64,000 bases of DNA, taken from Acetobacter oryzoeni (GTDB lineage Bacteria > Pseudomonadota > Alphaproteobacteria > Acetobacterales > Acetobacteraceae). Shown in pieces: positions 1 to 8,846 of the stretch; position 1 is the stretch's first letter; every line of letters starts with the position of its first letter. The stretch lies in contig NZ_CP042808.1 in NCBI RefSeq assembly GCF_004014775.2, positions 1,702,001 through 1,766,000 on the forward strand, read 5' to 3'. Below the pieces are notes generated by a model. The model was not told the origin of the DNA. It saw only the letters and a program-made list of their open reading frames with translations, and did not search any database. The translations under genes and the position numbers were made by a program.

Positions 1-1998
1 CGTCATGGAACGCAGATGAGAAATGTAACCGAACATTTCTTTCAGCGGCACGTAAGCGCGCACCATAACAGTGGAACCGGAGGTTTCCTGGCTCTGGATC
101 ATGCCACGACGACGGTTCAGGTCACCCACCACGTCACCAACGTGATCGTTCGGGGTGGTGATTTCCACGTCCATGATCGGTTCCAGAATAACCGGACCAG
201 CTTTTTTCATACCTTCACGGAAGCAAGCCTTTGCCGCGATTTCGAACGCCAGAGCGGACGAGTCAACGTCATGGTACTTACCGTCAAGCAGCGTGAACTT
301 GAAGTCCACAGTCGGGAAGCCTGCCAGCACACCTGTGGAAGACTGAACGCGAATACCCTTTTCAACTGCCGGGATGTATTCTCTAGGAACAGCACCACCA
401 ACAACCTTGTTTTCGAACAGGATACCTTCGTTACGTTCAACCGGCTGGAATTCAACCTTAACTTCAGCGAACTGACCGGAACCACCAGACTGCTTTTTAT
501 GGGTGTAGGTTTCCGTATGCGGCTGCGTGATGGTTTCACGGTATGCCACCTGCGGTGCACCTACGTTTGCATCCACACCATATTCACGACGCAGACGGTC
601 GATAATGATGTCCAGATGCAGCTCGCCCATGCCGGACAGAATGGTCTGGCCAGTTTCCTGATCGGTCTTGAGCTGCAGGGAGGGATCTTCACCAGCCAGC
701 TTCTGCAGGGCCAGTGTCATCTTTTCCACTGCGTCCTTGGTTTTCGGTTCGACGGAGATGTCGATAACCGGAACCGGGAAGGACATACGTTCCAGAACAA
801 CCGGATCAGCCGGGTCTGCCAGCGTATCACCTGTCTGGGAGTCTTTCAGGCCCACAAACGCAGCAATGTCACCAGCGTGCACTTCTGTCAGTTCTTCACG
901 CTTGTCAGCATGCATCTGATAGATACGGCCGATACGTTCCTTGTGGCCCTTGGTGGTGTTCAGAACCGTATCACCGGTTTTGAGTACGCCACGATAAACG
1001 CGCACAAAGGTCAGCGTGCCGTACTTATCGTTAATGATCTTAAAGGCCAGACCAGCGAACTTACCATTCGGGTCAACCGGAATGATGGGCTGGTTCTTTT
1101 CGTCTTCTTCTTCACCTTCCGGCGGAGCGCAACGAATACCTTCAACGTCATTCGGGGCCGGCAGGTAGTCGATGATGGCATCGAGCAGAGGCTGCACGCC
1201 TTTGTTCTTAAACGCAGTGCCGCACAGAACCGGACGGAATTCACCAGAAATAGCGCCCTTCTTGATGCAGCGCTTCAGGGTTTCGATAGAAACTTCACCC
1301 TTTTCGAAGTATTCTTCCATAGCTGCATCATCAACAGCCAAAGCCGTATCCAGCAGGTTCTGGCGTGCTTCTGCAGCCTTTTCCTTCAGATCAGCCGGAA
1401 TTTCTTCATCGTGGAACTTCGCGCCAAGTTCACCGCCTTCCCAGACGATGGCCTTCATTTCCACCAGGTCAACAACACCAACAAACTTGTCTTCTGCACC
1501 AATTGGCAGCTGCAGCGGGATAGCAACGATATCCAGCTTTTCTTTCAGCGTATCAAATGCGCGGTAGAAGTCTGCGCCGGTACGGTCCAGCTTGTTGATG
1601 AAGATGATCCGAGGCACCTTATAGCGGTCTGCAAGACGCCAGTTGGTTTCGGACTGCGGCTGCACACCAGCCACACCTTCAATGATGAACACGGCACCAT
1701 CAAGCACGCGGAGGGAGCGGTTCACTTCAATGTTGAAGTCAATATGTCCGGGCGTATCAATAATGTTGATACGGTGGCCTTCCCATTCACAGGTTACGGC
1801 GGCGGACGTAATGGTAATACCACGTTCACGTTCCTGAGCCATGTAGTCAGTCGTGGTGTTACCTTCGTGCACTTCACCAATCTTATGGGAAACGCCGGTG
1901 TAGTACAGAATGCGTTCGGTCGTGGTCGTCTTACCAGCGTCAATATGCGCGGTAATACCGATATTACGAATCTTGGACAGATCGGATGTGGCGGACAC
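1..1998 (-). CDS. fusA: Elongation factor G (3' end cut by window)
   Basis: Translational GTPase that drives ribosomal translocation and, with RRF, ribosome recycling in the cytoplasm. Reading leftwards from a GTG at 1998, the protein opens [19 protein letters not shown] followed by the P-loop [10 protein letters not shown], typical of EF-G. A GGAGG Shine-Dalgarno at 2004-2008 sits 5 bases ahead of the GTG and fixes the start. There are 666 codons before the window edge. The last visible residues, YISHLRSMT, match domain V of EF-G about 30 residues from the usual C-terminus, so only a short tail is missing. The gene follows rpmB on the same strand after a 229-base leader that holds a strong hairpin, rather than sitting behind rpsG as in many bacteria; the visible part does not show whether tuf follows. 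Confidence 0.97.
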   Translation of the reverse strand, partial: MSATSDLSKIRNIGITAHIDAGKTTTTERILYYTGVSHKIGEVHEGNTTTDYMAQERERGITITSAAVTCEWEGHRINIIDTPGHIDFNIEVNRSLRVLDGAVFIIEGVAGVQPQSETNWRLADRYKVPRIIFINKLDRTGADFYRAFDTLKEKLDIVAIPLQLPIGAEDKFVGVVDLVEMKAIVWEGGELGAKFHDEEIPADLKEKAAEARQNLLDTALAVDDAAMEEYFEKGEVSIETLKRCIKKGAISGEFRPVLCGTAFKNKGVQPLLDAIIDYLPAPNDVEGIRCAPPEGEEEDEKNQPIIPVDPNGKFAGLAFKIINDKYGTLTFVRVYRGVLKTGDTVLNTTKGHKERIGRIYQMHADKREELTEVHAGDIAAFVGLKDSQTGDTLADPADPVVLERMSFPVPVIDISVEPKTKDAVEKMTLALQKLAGEDPSLQLKTDQETGQTILSGMGELHLDIIIDRLRREYGVDANVGAPQVAYRETITQPHTETYTHKKQSGGSGQFAEVKVEFQPVERNEGILFENKVVGGAVPREYIPAVEKGIRVQSSTGVLAGFPTVDFKFTLLDGKYHDVDSSALAFEIAAKACFREGMKKAGPVILEPIMDVEITTPNDHVGDVVGDLNRRRGMIQSQETSGSTVMVRAYVPLKEMFGYISHLRSMT

Positions 1999-2019
1999 GA
2001 AAACCTCCAGAAAACAGGT

Positions 2020-2049
2020 CAGGCGCGAATGGGAATCCCTTCGCGCCTG
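2020..2049 (-). promoter_or_regulatory. Hairpin in the fusA leader
   Basis: A perfect 10-base inverted repeat (CAGGCGCGAA at 2020-2029, TTCGCGCCTG at 2040-2049) encloses a second short GGG/CCC stem, giving about 13 pairs with one bulge. On the minus strand it ends 11 bases before the fusA Shine-Dalgarno and is followed by ACCTGTTTTCTGG, a weak T-run. It could be an attenuator or a leader structure that controls fusA translation. Function is inferred from position only. The rest of the rpmB-fusA gap (2050-2227) shows a GCCGG/CCGGC mini-stem but no clear promoter. Confidence 0.5.
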
Positions 2050-2227
2050 TGGCCGCCGCGCACCGTATTGGCACCTGTGATGTTAAAATCTTCAGGAAAC
2101 CCGGCTGCCGGAAACCGGCCGATAGACGACGATGCCTGACACCTTGCCAGACATCTACACCGCAGAAACCGGCCCTACTCTGTTAACTGAGCAGACCCGG
2201 CTCCACTGAATAAGGTAAACCCCTGAA

Positions 2228-2533
2228 TCAGGCGCCTGCGGCTGCCTGCTTTTTGGCCTGAGCGCGCAGAACGCGGCGCTTGATGACCTGTGCTTCTTCA
2301 GGAAGCTTGCGGTTAGGCGTGCTCAGCAGGAATGCATCCAGACCGCCATTGTGTTCAATGGTACGCAGGCCGCGGGTGCTTACGCGCATGCGCACGGCAG
2401 AACCCAGAATTTCGGAAACCAAGGAAGCATCCTGCAGGTTAGGCAGGAAGCGACGACGGGATTTGTTGTTAGCGTGGCTGACGTTGTTTCCGGTCAGCAC
2501 ACCTTTGCCGGTAATCTGGCAACGACGGGACAT
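2228..2533 (-). CDS. rpmB: Large ribosomal subunit protein bL28
   Basis: Structural protein of the 50S subunit. The 101-residue product begins [21 protein letters not shown], the standard bL28 N-terminus, followed by the family stretch [12 protein letters not shown] and a basic, alanine-rich tail (AKKQAAAGA). Length fits the alphaproteobacterial form (about 95-105 residues). An AAGGAT-like Shine-Dalgarno lies just upstream on the minus strand. It is transcribed toward fusA, with a 229-base gap between them. Confidence 0.97.
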   Translation of the reverse strand: MSRRCQITGKGVLTGNNVSHANNKSRRRFLPNLQDASLVSEILGSAVRMRVSTRGLRTIEHNGGLDAFLLSTPNRKLPEEAQVIKRRVLRAQAKKQAAAGA

Positions 2534-2650
2534 TGTCTCATCCTTGTCTTATACAAAATAGGAACAGAGGGCCGAGACAAGCGCCCGGCGACCACATTCA
2601 GGATTGGCGCGGCTTATGGCTTAGCCACGGCTTTCAGTCAAGGGTTCTGC

Positions 2651-2944
2651 TCAGGCTTTCTCGTTTTCCTGCCCGGTCTGTGCCCGAACAGACGCATGTA
2701 CTTCGCCTGATCGAACGCTCTGAGCAGCTGAGTCGAGAATGCGCAAAACGGTATCTTTATCCATAATCTGGGCAAGAATACCCACAGAATTACCCAGAAG
2801 CGCGGATGCTACTGCCAATGGAGGATATTTTTCATTCCGCAAATGCTCAATGGCATGCTGAATGACCATATCGCACCGCGCCAGATCTTCAGGCACTTCC
2901 ATGTTCGGGCCTGCTTCGGGAGTCTGCCCTGCTGTTTCGGTCAT
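2651..2944 (-). CDS. Hypothetical protein, 97 aa
   Basis: I do not recognise this family. The product has an acidic, Pro/Glu-rich N-terminus (TETAGQTPEAGPNMEVPEDL), a helical middle (HAIEHLRNEKYPPLAVASALLG) ending in a Gly-Asn-Ser turn, and a polar tail. There is no signal peptide and no membrane segment, so a small cytoplasmic protein is likely. It is co-directional with the ABC exporter upstream (97-base gap) and rpmB downstream (117-base gap). The overall look resembles small conserved alphaproteobacterial proteins of unknown function, but no role can be assigned. Confidence 0.7.
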   Translation of the reverse strand: MTETAGQTPEAGPNMEVPEDLARCDMVIQHAIEHLRNEKYPPLAVASALLGNSVGILAQIMDKDTVLRILDSAAQSVRSGEVHASVRAQTGQENEKA

Positions 2945-3040
2945 CTTTTTTGATCCTTCATTTTTCTGCGGCCTGCATCATCTGCGGGCGCGCGATTCGT
3001 CAGACACAGCCAAGCCTTACCAGCAGGCCTACACCTTTTA

Positions 3041-4864
3041 TCACGTCTCCTGCCCGCTTTCTCCCCCCTGAGCGGCCCACATAGATGCATACACCGCATT
3101 CTGGGCCAGCAGGGCTGCATGCGTGCCGCGCTCAACAATGTGCCCCTTGGCCATAACCAAAATTTCGTCTGCATCCACAATGGTGGACAAACGATGGGCA
3201 ATAACAAGCGTTGTGCGGCGTGCTGAAACCGTTTTAAGCGCTGCCTGTATTTCTTTTTCAGTATGTGTGTCTAACGCACTCGTGGCCTCGTCAAGCACAA
3301 GAACGCGTGGGTCTTTCAAAATCGTGCGGGCAATGGCCACACGCTGCTTTTCTCCACCAGAAAGTTTTAGCCCACGCTCACCCACCTGCGTTTCATAGCC
3401 TTCGGGCAAGGACATGATAAAATCATGTATCTGTGCCAACTGGGCTGCGTGCTGCACCTCTGCTGGCGTAGCCCCTAAGCGCCCATAGGCAATGTTGTAG
3501 CCAATGCTCTCGTTAAACAGCACGGTATCCTGCGGCACCACACCAATGGCCGCGCGCAAGTCTGCCTGCCGGTAATCGCGCACATCATGCCCATCCACCA
3601 GCACAGCCCCTGACCAGACATCATAAAACCTAAAGAGCAGCCGGCTGATAGTGGATTTTCCTGCCCCTGTGGTGCCTACAATGGCAACCTTGCGGCCTGG
3701 CTCCACCTCAAAGCTGATACCGTGCAGAATTTCACGCTCGGGCCGGTATCCAAAATGCACATCTCTGAATGCCACCCGCGCTGGCGCAGAAACCTGCAAG
3801 CGTGTGGCAATGGGCAGCGGATGTGCAGGGTCTGCCACTTCCACTTCCTCTTCCGTCAATCCCAGCATGTGCTCAAGATCAACCAAGGCGGTACGAATGG
3901 CGGAATACACGGAACCCAGAAAATTCAGCGGTCCATAAAGTTGCAGCAGGTACGTGTTGACCATAACGAACTCGCCAACCGTAATCCGTCCCGCCTCAAT
4001 ATCATGCCCACCTAACAACATGATGGCTGTAAGAGACAGGGCGATAATGGCCGCCTGCCCGAAGTTGAGAAAACCCAAGGAATACTGCGTTTTTTTGGCA
4101 GCCTGTTCGTAACGCGCCTGTGCGCTGTCATACCTTTGGGCTTCGTGCTTCTCGTTCCCAAAATATTTTACGGTTTCGTAGTTCAGCAGACTGTCTAAGG
4201 CTTTGCCTGTGGCCTCACTGTTGGTTTCATTCATCTCGCGCCGGATTCCCAACCGCCAAGATGTAAATCTCACGGTAAACAGAATGTAGGCCGCAATCAT
4301 CAGCGCCATCAGCGCCACATACTGCCAATTAAAAACACGCCAGATCACCACCATCACCAATGCTGCCTGCAAGATGGTGGGAGAAATGGACATAATCATC
4401 CGCAGCAGTGTTTCCACGGCCTCTGTGCCACGCTCAATGGCCCGTGTGACCCCTCCGGTGCGACGATCGAGATGAAACCGCAAGGAAAGTGCATGCATAT
4501 GCTCAAAACTGCGATAAGCCGCCTGCCTTGCCACCCGAAACCGGACTGGTGCGAACAAGGCATCACGCAAATTGGTAAGAGCTGCAGAAGCGAGGCGTAC
4601 CAATCCGTAACAAAGAATCAAAGCCGCTGGCGCCATAGCCAGCGAATGAGGGTGCGTAAACCGATCCACCACACGGCTATAAACAAGCGGAATACCCAAT
4701 GTGGCCAGTTCGCCCCCAAGCATGACCACAAGAACCAGCACAACGCGCCAACGCAAGGCACGATTTTCCTGTGGCCACAAATATGGCAGCAAACGCGAAA
4801 GGGTTATGGAAACCGGCTTTTTGAGCGGCCCGGCAGCCGCACGACGTGGTGGCATAACCCGCAT
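3041..4864 (-). CDS. ABC exporter, Atm1/HMT type (fused permease-ATPase)
   Basis: Inner-membrane half-transporter expected to act as a homodimer. The N-terminal half carries about six membrane segments (for example RVVLVLVVMLGGEL and IIALSLTAIMLLGG). The C-terminal ATPase has Walker A GTTGAGKST, signature LSGGEKQRVAIART, Walker B VLVLDEATSALD and the switch IAHRLST. The sequence NETNSEATGKALDSLLNYETVKYFGNE is typical of the Atm1/HMT1/AtmA branch, which exports glutathione-linked sulfur or metal conjugates. The open frame extends to 4951, but I prefer the Met at 4864 (MRVMPPRRAAAG), giving 607 residues and leaving room for a divergent promoter shared with the Nudix gene. The exact substrate is inferred; gshA and gshB lie elsewhere in the window. 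Confidence 0.9.
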   Translation of the reverse strand: MRVMPPRRAAAGPLKKPVSITLSRLLPYLWPQENRALRWRVVLVLVVMLGGELATLGIPLVYSRVVDRFTHPHSLAMAPAALILCYGLVRLASAALTNLRDALFAPVRFRVARQAAYRSFEHMHALSLRFHLDRRTGGVTRAIERGTEAVETLLRMIMSISPTILQAALVMVVIWRVFNWQYVALMALMIAAYILFTVRFTSWRLGIRREMNETNSEATGKALDSLLNYETVKYFGNEKHEAQRYDSAQARYEQAAKKTQYSLGFLNFGQAAIIALSLTAIMLLGGHDIEAGRITVGEFVMVNTYLLQLYGPLNFLGSVYSAIRTALVDLEHMLGLTEEEVEVADPAHPLPIATRLQVSAPARVAFRDVHFGYRPEREILHGISFEVEPGRKVAIVGTTGAGKSTISRLLFRFYDVWSGAVLVDGHDVRDYRQADLRAAIGVVPQDTVLFNESIGYNIAYGRLGATPAEVQHAAQLAQIHDFIMSLPEGYETQVGERGLKLSGGEKQRVAIARTILKDPRVLVLDEATSALDTHTEKEIQAALKTVSARRTTLVIAHRLSTIVDADEILVMAKGHIVERGTHAALLAQNAVYASMWAAQGGESGQET

Positions 4865-4973
4865 GTGCCATGCTGGGCGCATTTTGCAACCCCGCCACAC
4901 CTTGCCACCGCCTTTGCCACACCCGATAACAACTTCAGACACGCTAGGCACAGTTCAACAGGATCTTGTTTCC

Positions 4974-5846
4974 ATGTCTTCTGACATCACGCCTTTTCTT
5001 CGGCATCTCAGGCAGTGCAACACTGCTATCATTCCTGGCAAACGTGCCCCTTTTTCTCTGGCGGGTACGGCGGCCGGGTGGATTACGCCAGAACTGTTTG
5101 ACAGGCTGGAAAAAGACGGTCTGGGCAACCGTGCAACCGGCTTTAACCTGCCAGACCCAAGCAAACTGGAAACGTTGGGCGAAGCCTTGGCGCAGGAAGG
5201 TTTTTACCGCTCCCACCACGAACTGTTTGATGTGCGAACAGATGTAGGTAAACCTGCCATTGCCCGCATTGACCGCGGCGCCTTGCCTCTTTTTGGGTTG
5301 GTTGCCACAGGCGTACACATGAACGGGCTGGTGCGCAAAGCAGATGGCCTTTATCTATGGACAGGCCGTCGTGCCGCAAACAAGCGGCTGGACCCATCCA
5401 AGCTGGACCATCTGGTAGCTGGTGGCGTACCCGCTGGCCACACACCGCGTGAAGCCCTAATCAAGGAAGCGGCAGAAGAAGCCAGCATCCCGCATGATCT
5501 TGTGGTTCAGGCGCAGGAAACAGGGCATCTGGTTTACGCCATGGAACGGCCTGAAGGGCTCAGGCGGGATATTTTAGTCTGCTATGATCTCTATCTACCT
5601 GAAGACTTCAAACCAGAAGCAGCGGACGGCGAAGTGGAATCTTTCGCGCTGCTGCCTTTGGCGAAAGTGTTTCAGATTGTGCGCGATACGGATGAATTTA
5701 AGTTCAACGTTAATCTGGTGTTGATTGATCTGTTCCTGCGCCACGGTCTGATAGACGCCAACACACCCGAAGGCCAGCAGCTACGGACGGGGCTTAACCA
5801 CGGCCTTTCCGCGGCTAGCCCCGGGCACCATCCTGTTTCAGCCTGA
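4974..5846 (+). CDS. Nudix hydrolase with DUF4743-like N-terminus
   Basis: The 290-residue product has an N-terminal region of about 120 residues (FLRHLRQCNTAIIPGKRAPF...) as in proteins related to the fungal Tnr3 Nudix domain, then a Nudix fold. The Nudix box lies around residues 160-182. The catalytic core KEAAEE is kept, while the usual central Arg is Lys and the first Glu of the box is His. Members of this group hydrolyse nucleoside diphosphate derivatives, some of them damaged thiamine diphosphate; the substrate here is unknown. The frame is open further upstream, but the ATG at 4974 (MSSDITPFLRHL) is the family start and avoids deep overlap with the divergent ABC exporter. The stop falls inside a hairpin shared with glnD. 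Confidence 0.85.
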   Translation: MSSDITPFLRHLRQCNTAIIPGKRAPFSLAGTAAGWITPELFDRLEKDGLGNRATGFNLPDPSKLETLGEALAQEGFYRSHHELFDVRTDVGKPAIARIDRGALPLFGLVATGVHMNGLVRKADGLYLWTGRRAANKRLDPSKLDHLVAGGVPAGHTPREALIKEAAEEASIPHDLVVQAQETGHLVYAMERPEGLRRDILVCYDLYLPEDFKPEAADGEVESFALLPLAKVFQIVRDTDEFKFNVNLVLIDLFLRHGLIDANTPEGQQLRTGLNHGLSAASPGHHPVSA

Positions 5847-5860
5847 TATTTCAGGCTGAA
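5837..5860. terminator. Shared hairpin between convergent Nudix gene and glnD
   Basis: TTCAGCCTGA (5837-5846) and TCAGGCTGAA (5851-5860) form a perfect 10-pair stem with a 4-base loop. The stop codons of both converging genes are within it (Nudix TGA 5844-5846, glnD TGA 5851-5853). There is no long T-run on either side, so termination is plausible rather than certain. Confidence 0.5.
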
Positions 5861-8841
5861 TAGCGCGCATCTGCACAAGCGCTGGCCTCGGCTTCTGCTT
5901 CCTTTAGCCCGGCCAGCAAGCGCTCACGGATTTCCTCCAAACGTTTTTTATCTGTGATTTTCAGACCAAACAGGTCCTTCACATAAAAAACGTCCACGGC
6001 TCGCACGCCATAGGTGGTGATATGGGCAGAGGCAATTTGCAAGTTTTCACGGCTCATGGCGGCCGTTACATCATGCAGCAGGCCGGGACGATCGCGCCCG
6101 TTGATTTCGATAACGGTGTAGGTGTTGGAAATTCCGTTATCTATCACCACGCGCGGCGGCACATGAATGGCGCGCATACGCATGGGCATGTGCCCAAAGC
6201 CGGCTCGGGCAATTTCTTCACTAATATCAATATGGCCGCTTAACCCCTGTTCGATCAGAGATGCCAGACGGGCAAGCTTGTGCGTTTCTTCATACGCTTG
6301 GCCAGAAGTATCCTGAATCCAGAATGTATCCAACGCCATACCGTGTGTCATGGTATGGATGCGTGCATCCACAATGGAAGCCCCAGCCAACGCCAAGGCC
6401 CCTGCTATTTTGGAAAACAGGCCCGGCACGTCCACCGTGTAAATGGTAACTTCCGTAACCCCACGCGCAGGTAGGGGCAGCACTTCTACTGTAAGCGGTG
6501 CATCCTTGGCATCTGCCGCACGGATAAGCCGTGCATGGCGGCGATGTGTCTCATAATCGAAGGAAAGCCAGTAACCAGCGTATCCCAGCCCCAAAAAGCG
6601 TTCGATATCTTTTTGCGGAACGCCTTCTTCTGCCAGAATATCGGCTGTAATTTCCTTGGCATGGCGCACACGCACATCTCGTTCCGTAGTGGCTAGGCCA
6701 CCGGCCAGAACTTCTGCCACACGCACATACAACTCACGCAGCAGCGTAGCTTTCCATGCGTTCCACACACGGGAACTTACGGCACGCATATCAACAATGG
6801 TTAGCAGCAGCAGCAGACGCAGCCGTTCTGGAGACTGCACAATATCTGCCACATCCAGAATGGTTTTGGGGTCATCAATATCGCGCTGAAACGCCGTATG
6901 GCTCAGCAGCAGATGATGCAGCACCAACCAAGAAACTGTTTCTGTTTCTTCGCCAGACATCCCAAGACGCGGGCAGAGTTCAGCGGCAATTTCCGCCCCG
7001 ATTTCGGAGTGATCCCCACCCCGCCCTTTGGCAACATCGTGCAGCAGAACAGACATATACAACGCCCGTTTAGAATGCAGCCCCTTTACCAATTCGTACG
7101 CAATGGGGATTTCATCCGCCATGCGGCCAGAGGCCACTTCATCCAAAATACGCACGGCCTCTATGGTGTGCTCATCCACAGTAAACACGTGGTACGTATC
7201 AAACTGCATCTGCCCGACAATGCGCGCCCAATCTGGAATCAGGCGGCCAAAAATGCCGGTTTCGTTCAGAATATGTAGCCAGTGTGCATGCCCTGCGGGC
7301 GGATACTCCCCATAAGCCGCGGAATAAGACAGACCACTTTCTTCCACCACAGACGGCACAGAAGCTGTTGCTGGGCGACGACGTGGCTTTTGCTCCACCG
7401 TAGATTCATCACCACACAGCAGATCAAGAAAAATACGTGAAGCTTCCGGGTTGTCCCGCAGGCTGGTGGCTCTACGCTCCCACCGGATAAGCTGATGCCG
7501 CGCCAATGGATGCAGCGGACGGCGGCGCAGACGCGCCCAATCCAGAATCTGCATCATTTTAATGGGTTCTTGATCGAAACTTACGCCACGATCAGGCAAA
7601 ATCTGCCCATCCAGCAGGGTAAACCCGGCTTGCCGCATAGCCTCATCAGGCTTGGCTGCGTTAGCCACCGGCCCCTGAGCCTGCCGCAGCACTGCGGGTT
7701 CCAGAACATGGGTTAAACGCATAACTTCCCGAGCTGTCAGGAAGTAGTGGCGCATAAAGCGCTCCACCCCATTTTGCCGCCCATGCCGGGTATACCCCAT
7801 GCGTGCGCCAATAACGGGCTGCATATCAAAAGTCAGCCGTTCTTCCGCCCGCCCTGCCACGTAGTGCAGATGCAAACGCACCGTCCACAAAAAGTCCCAA
7901 GAGCGGCGGGCACGTGCGGCTTCCTGCTCCGTTAGCAGGCCCATCCAGATAAATTCTGGAGCCAGCAGATCTTTAACGTGACGGGTGCCAAAAGTATTGC
8001 GGCACATCCAGTACAGGGTTTGCAGATCACGCAGTCCCCCGCGCCCTTCCTTTATGTTGGGCTCTACCAGATATGGGCTATCACCAAAGCGCCGGTGACG
8101 CTCCAGACGTTCACGGCGCTTGTCATGAATAAAACCAGCGGCACCTGCATCCACACAAGCCAGAATGTAGCGGGCCTCAAACGTGGCAAAAAGGGCTGAA
8201 TCTCCAGCCAGCAAACGTGCATCCAGCAGCGCGGTACGCACTGTGGTGTCTTTTTTAGCTTCCTCAATGCACTCATTAATGGTGCGGGTGGCATGCCCCA
8301 CCTTCACACCCAGATCCCACAGAAAATACAGAACGTATTCAATAAGCGGATGCGCGCGCTCTGCACTTTCTTCCGCTACCAGAAATAGCAGATCAATATC
8401 GCTAAAAGGTGCTAGCAGCCCACGCCCGTAACCACCCGTGGCGGCAATAGCGAAGCTGGGCAATACGCCGCTTTCTACAGTACCCGCCCCAATAGTGGCG
8501 CGTACGGCCAGATCAACAATGGCGCGCACCATCACGTCTGTAAAAACAGCTATCTTTTTGGCTGCGCCTGCGCCTTTAAGCTCATGCCGCTCAAACCGGT
8601 TGCGTATATCTGCCTGATACCGCCCCAGATGACGGCGGAAAATGGCAACAGCATCATCCCGTTCAGGAATAGCCGCATCTTCCGGTGTTGCGTCTCTTAA
8701 TTCCCGCGTCAGACACGCAGAAAGCATTTCTGGCGTTAGGGTAGCCAGCATGGTCATGTCGGACTGCTGCGCGGCGGCAGGCTCTACGGAAGGGGTGGGC
8801 ATGAGAGGCGAGTTCTGCTCCTGAATGGGGTCTGGCGTCAT
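5851..8841 (-). CDS. glnD: Bifunctional PII uridylyltransferase / uridylyl-removing enzyme
   Basis: Senses glutamine and adds or removes UMP on PII (GlnB/GlnK), setting nitrogen control. Domains in order over 996 residues: nucleotidyltransferase with GGYGRGLLAPFSDIDLLF (around residue 155-172), a helical linker, an HD phosphohydrolase domain with HDVAKGRGGDHSEIG, and two C-terminal ACT domains (VTIYTVDVPGLFSKIAG and VIEINGRDRPGLLHDVT). Both catalytic modules are intact. Length is somewhat above the usual 900-940 because of an N-terminal extension of about 50 residues; a later start is possible. It lies 5 bases downstream of mutS on the same strand, so the two probably share transcripts. Confidence 0.97.
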   Translation of the reverse strand: MTPDPIQEQNSPLMPTPSVEPAAAQQSDMTMLATLTPEMLSACLTRELRDATPEDAAIPERDDAVAIFRRHLGRYQADIRNRFERHELKGAGAAKKIAVFTDVMVRAIVDLAVRATIGAGTVESGVLPSFAIAATGGYGRGLLAPFSDIDLLFLVAEESAERAHPLIEYVLYFLWDLGVKVGHATRTINECIEEAKKDTTVRTALLDARLLAGDSALFATFEARYILACVDAGAAGFIHDKRRERLERHRRFGDSPYLVEPNIKEGRGGLRDLQTLYWMCRNTFGTRHVKDLLAPEFIWMGLLTEQEAARARRSWDFLWTVRLHLHYVAGRAEERLTFDMQPVIGARMGYTRHGRQNGVERFMRHYFLTAREVMRLTHVLEPAVLRQAQGPVANAAKPDEAMRQAGFTLLDGQILPDRGVSFDQEPIKMMQILDWARLRRRPLHPLARHQLIRWERRATSLRDNPEASRIFLDLLCGDESTVEQKPRRRPATASVPSVVEESGLSYSAAYGEYPPAGHAHWLHILNETGIFGRLIPDWARIVGQMQFDTYHVFTVDEHTIEAVRILDEVASGRMADEIPIAYELVKGLHSKRALYMSVLLHDVAKGRGGDHSEIGAEIAAELCPRLGMSGEETETVSWLVLHHLLLSHTAFQRDIDDPKTILDVADIVQSPERLRLLLLLTIVDMRAVSSRVWNAWKATLLRELYVRVAEVLAGGLATTERDVRVRHAKEITADILAEEGVPQKDIERFLGLGYAGYWLSFDYETHRRHARLIRAADAKDAPLTVEVLPLPARGVTEVTIYTVDVPGLFSKIAGALALAGASIVDARIHTMTHGMALDTFWIQDTSGQAYEETHKLARLASLIEQGLSGHIDISEEIARAGFGHMPMRMRAIHVPPRVVIDNGISNTYTVIEINGRDRPGLLHDVTAAMSRENLQIASAHITTYGVRAVDVFYVKDLFGLKITDKKRLEEIRERLLAGLKEAEAEASACADARYSA

Positions 8842-8846
8842 AGTAT

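Noticed and set aside
16-2139. A 707-codon open frame on the plus strand across fusA
   Set aside because: It is antisense to EF-G, whose protein motifs are unmistakable on the minus strand. Strong codon bias in highly expressed genes leaves the opposite frame free of stops; the translation has no recognisable domain.
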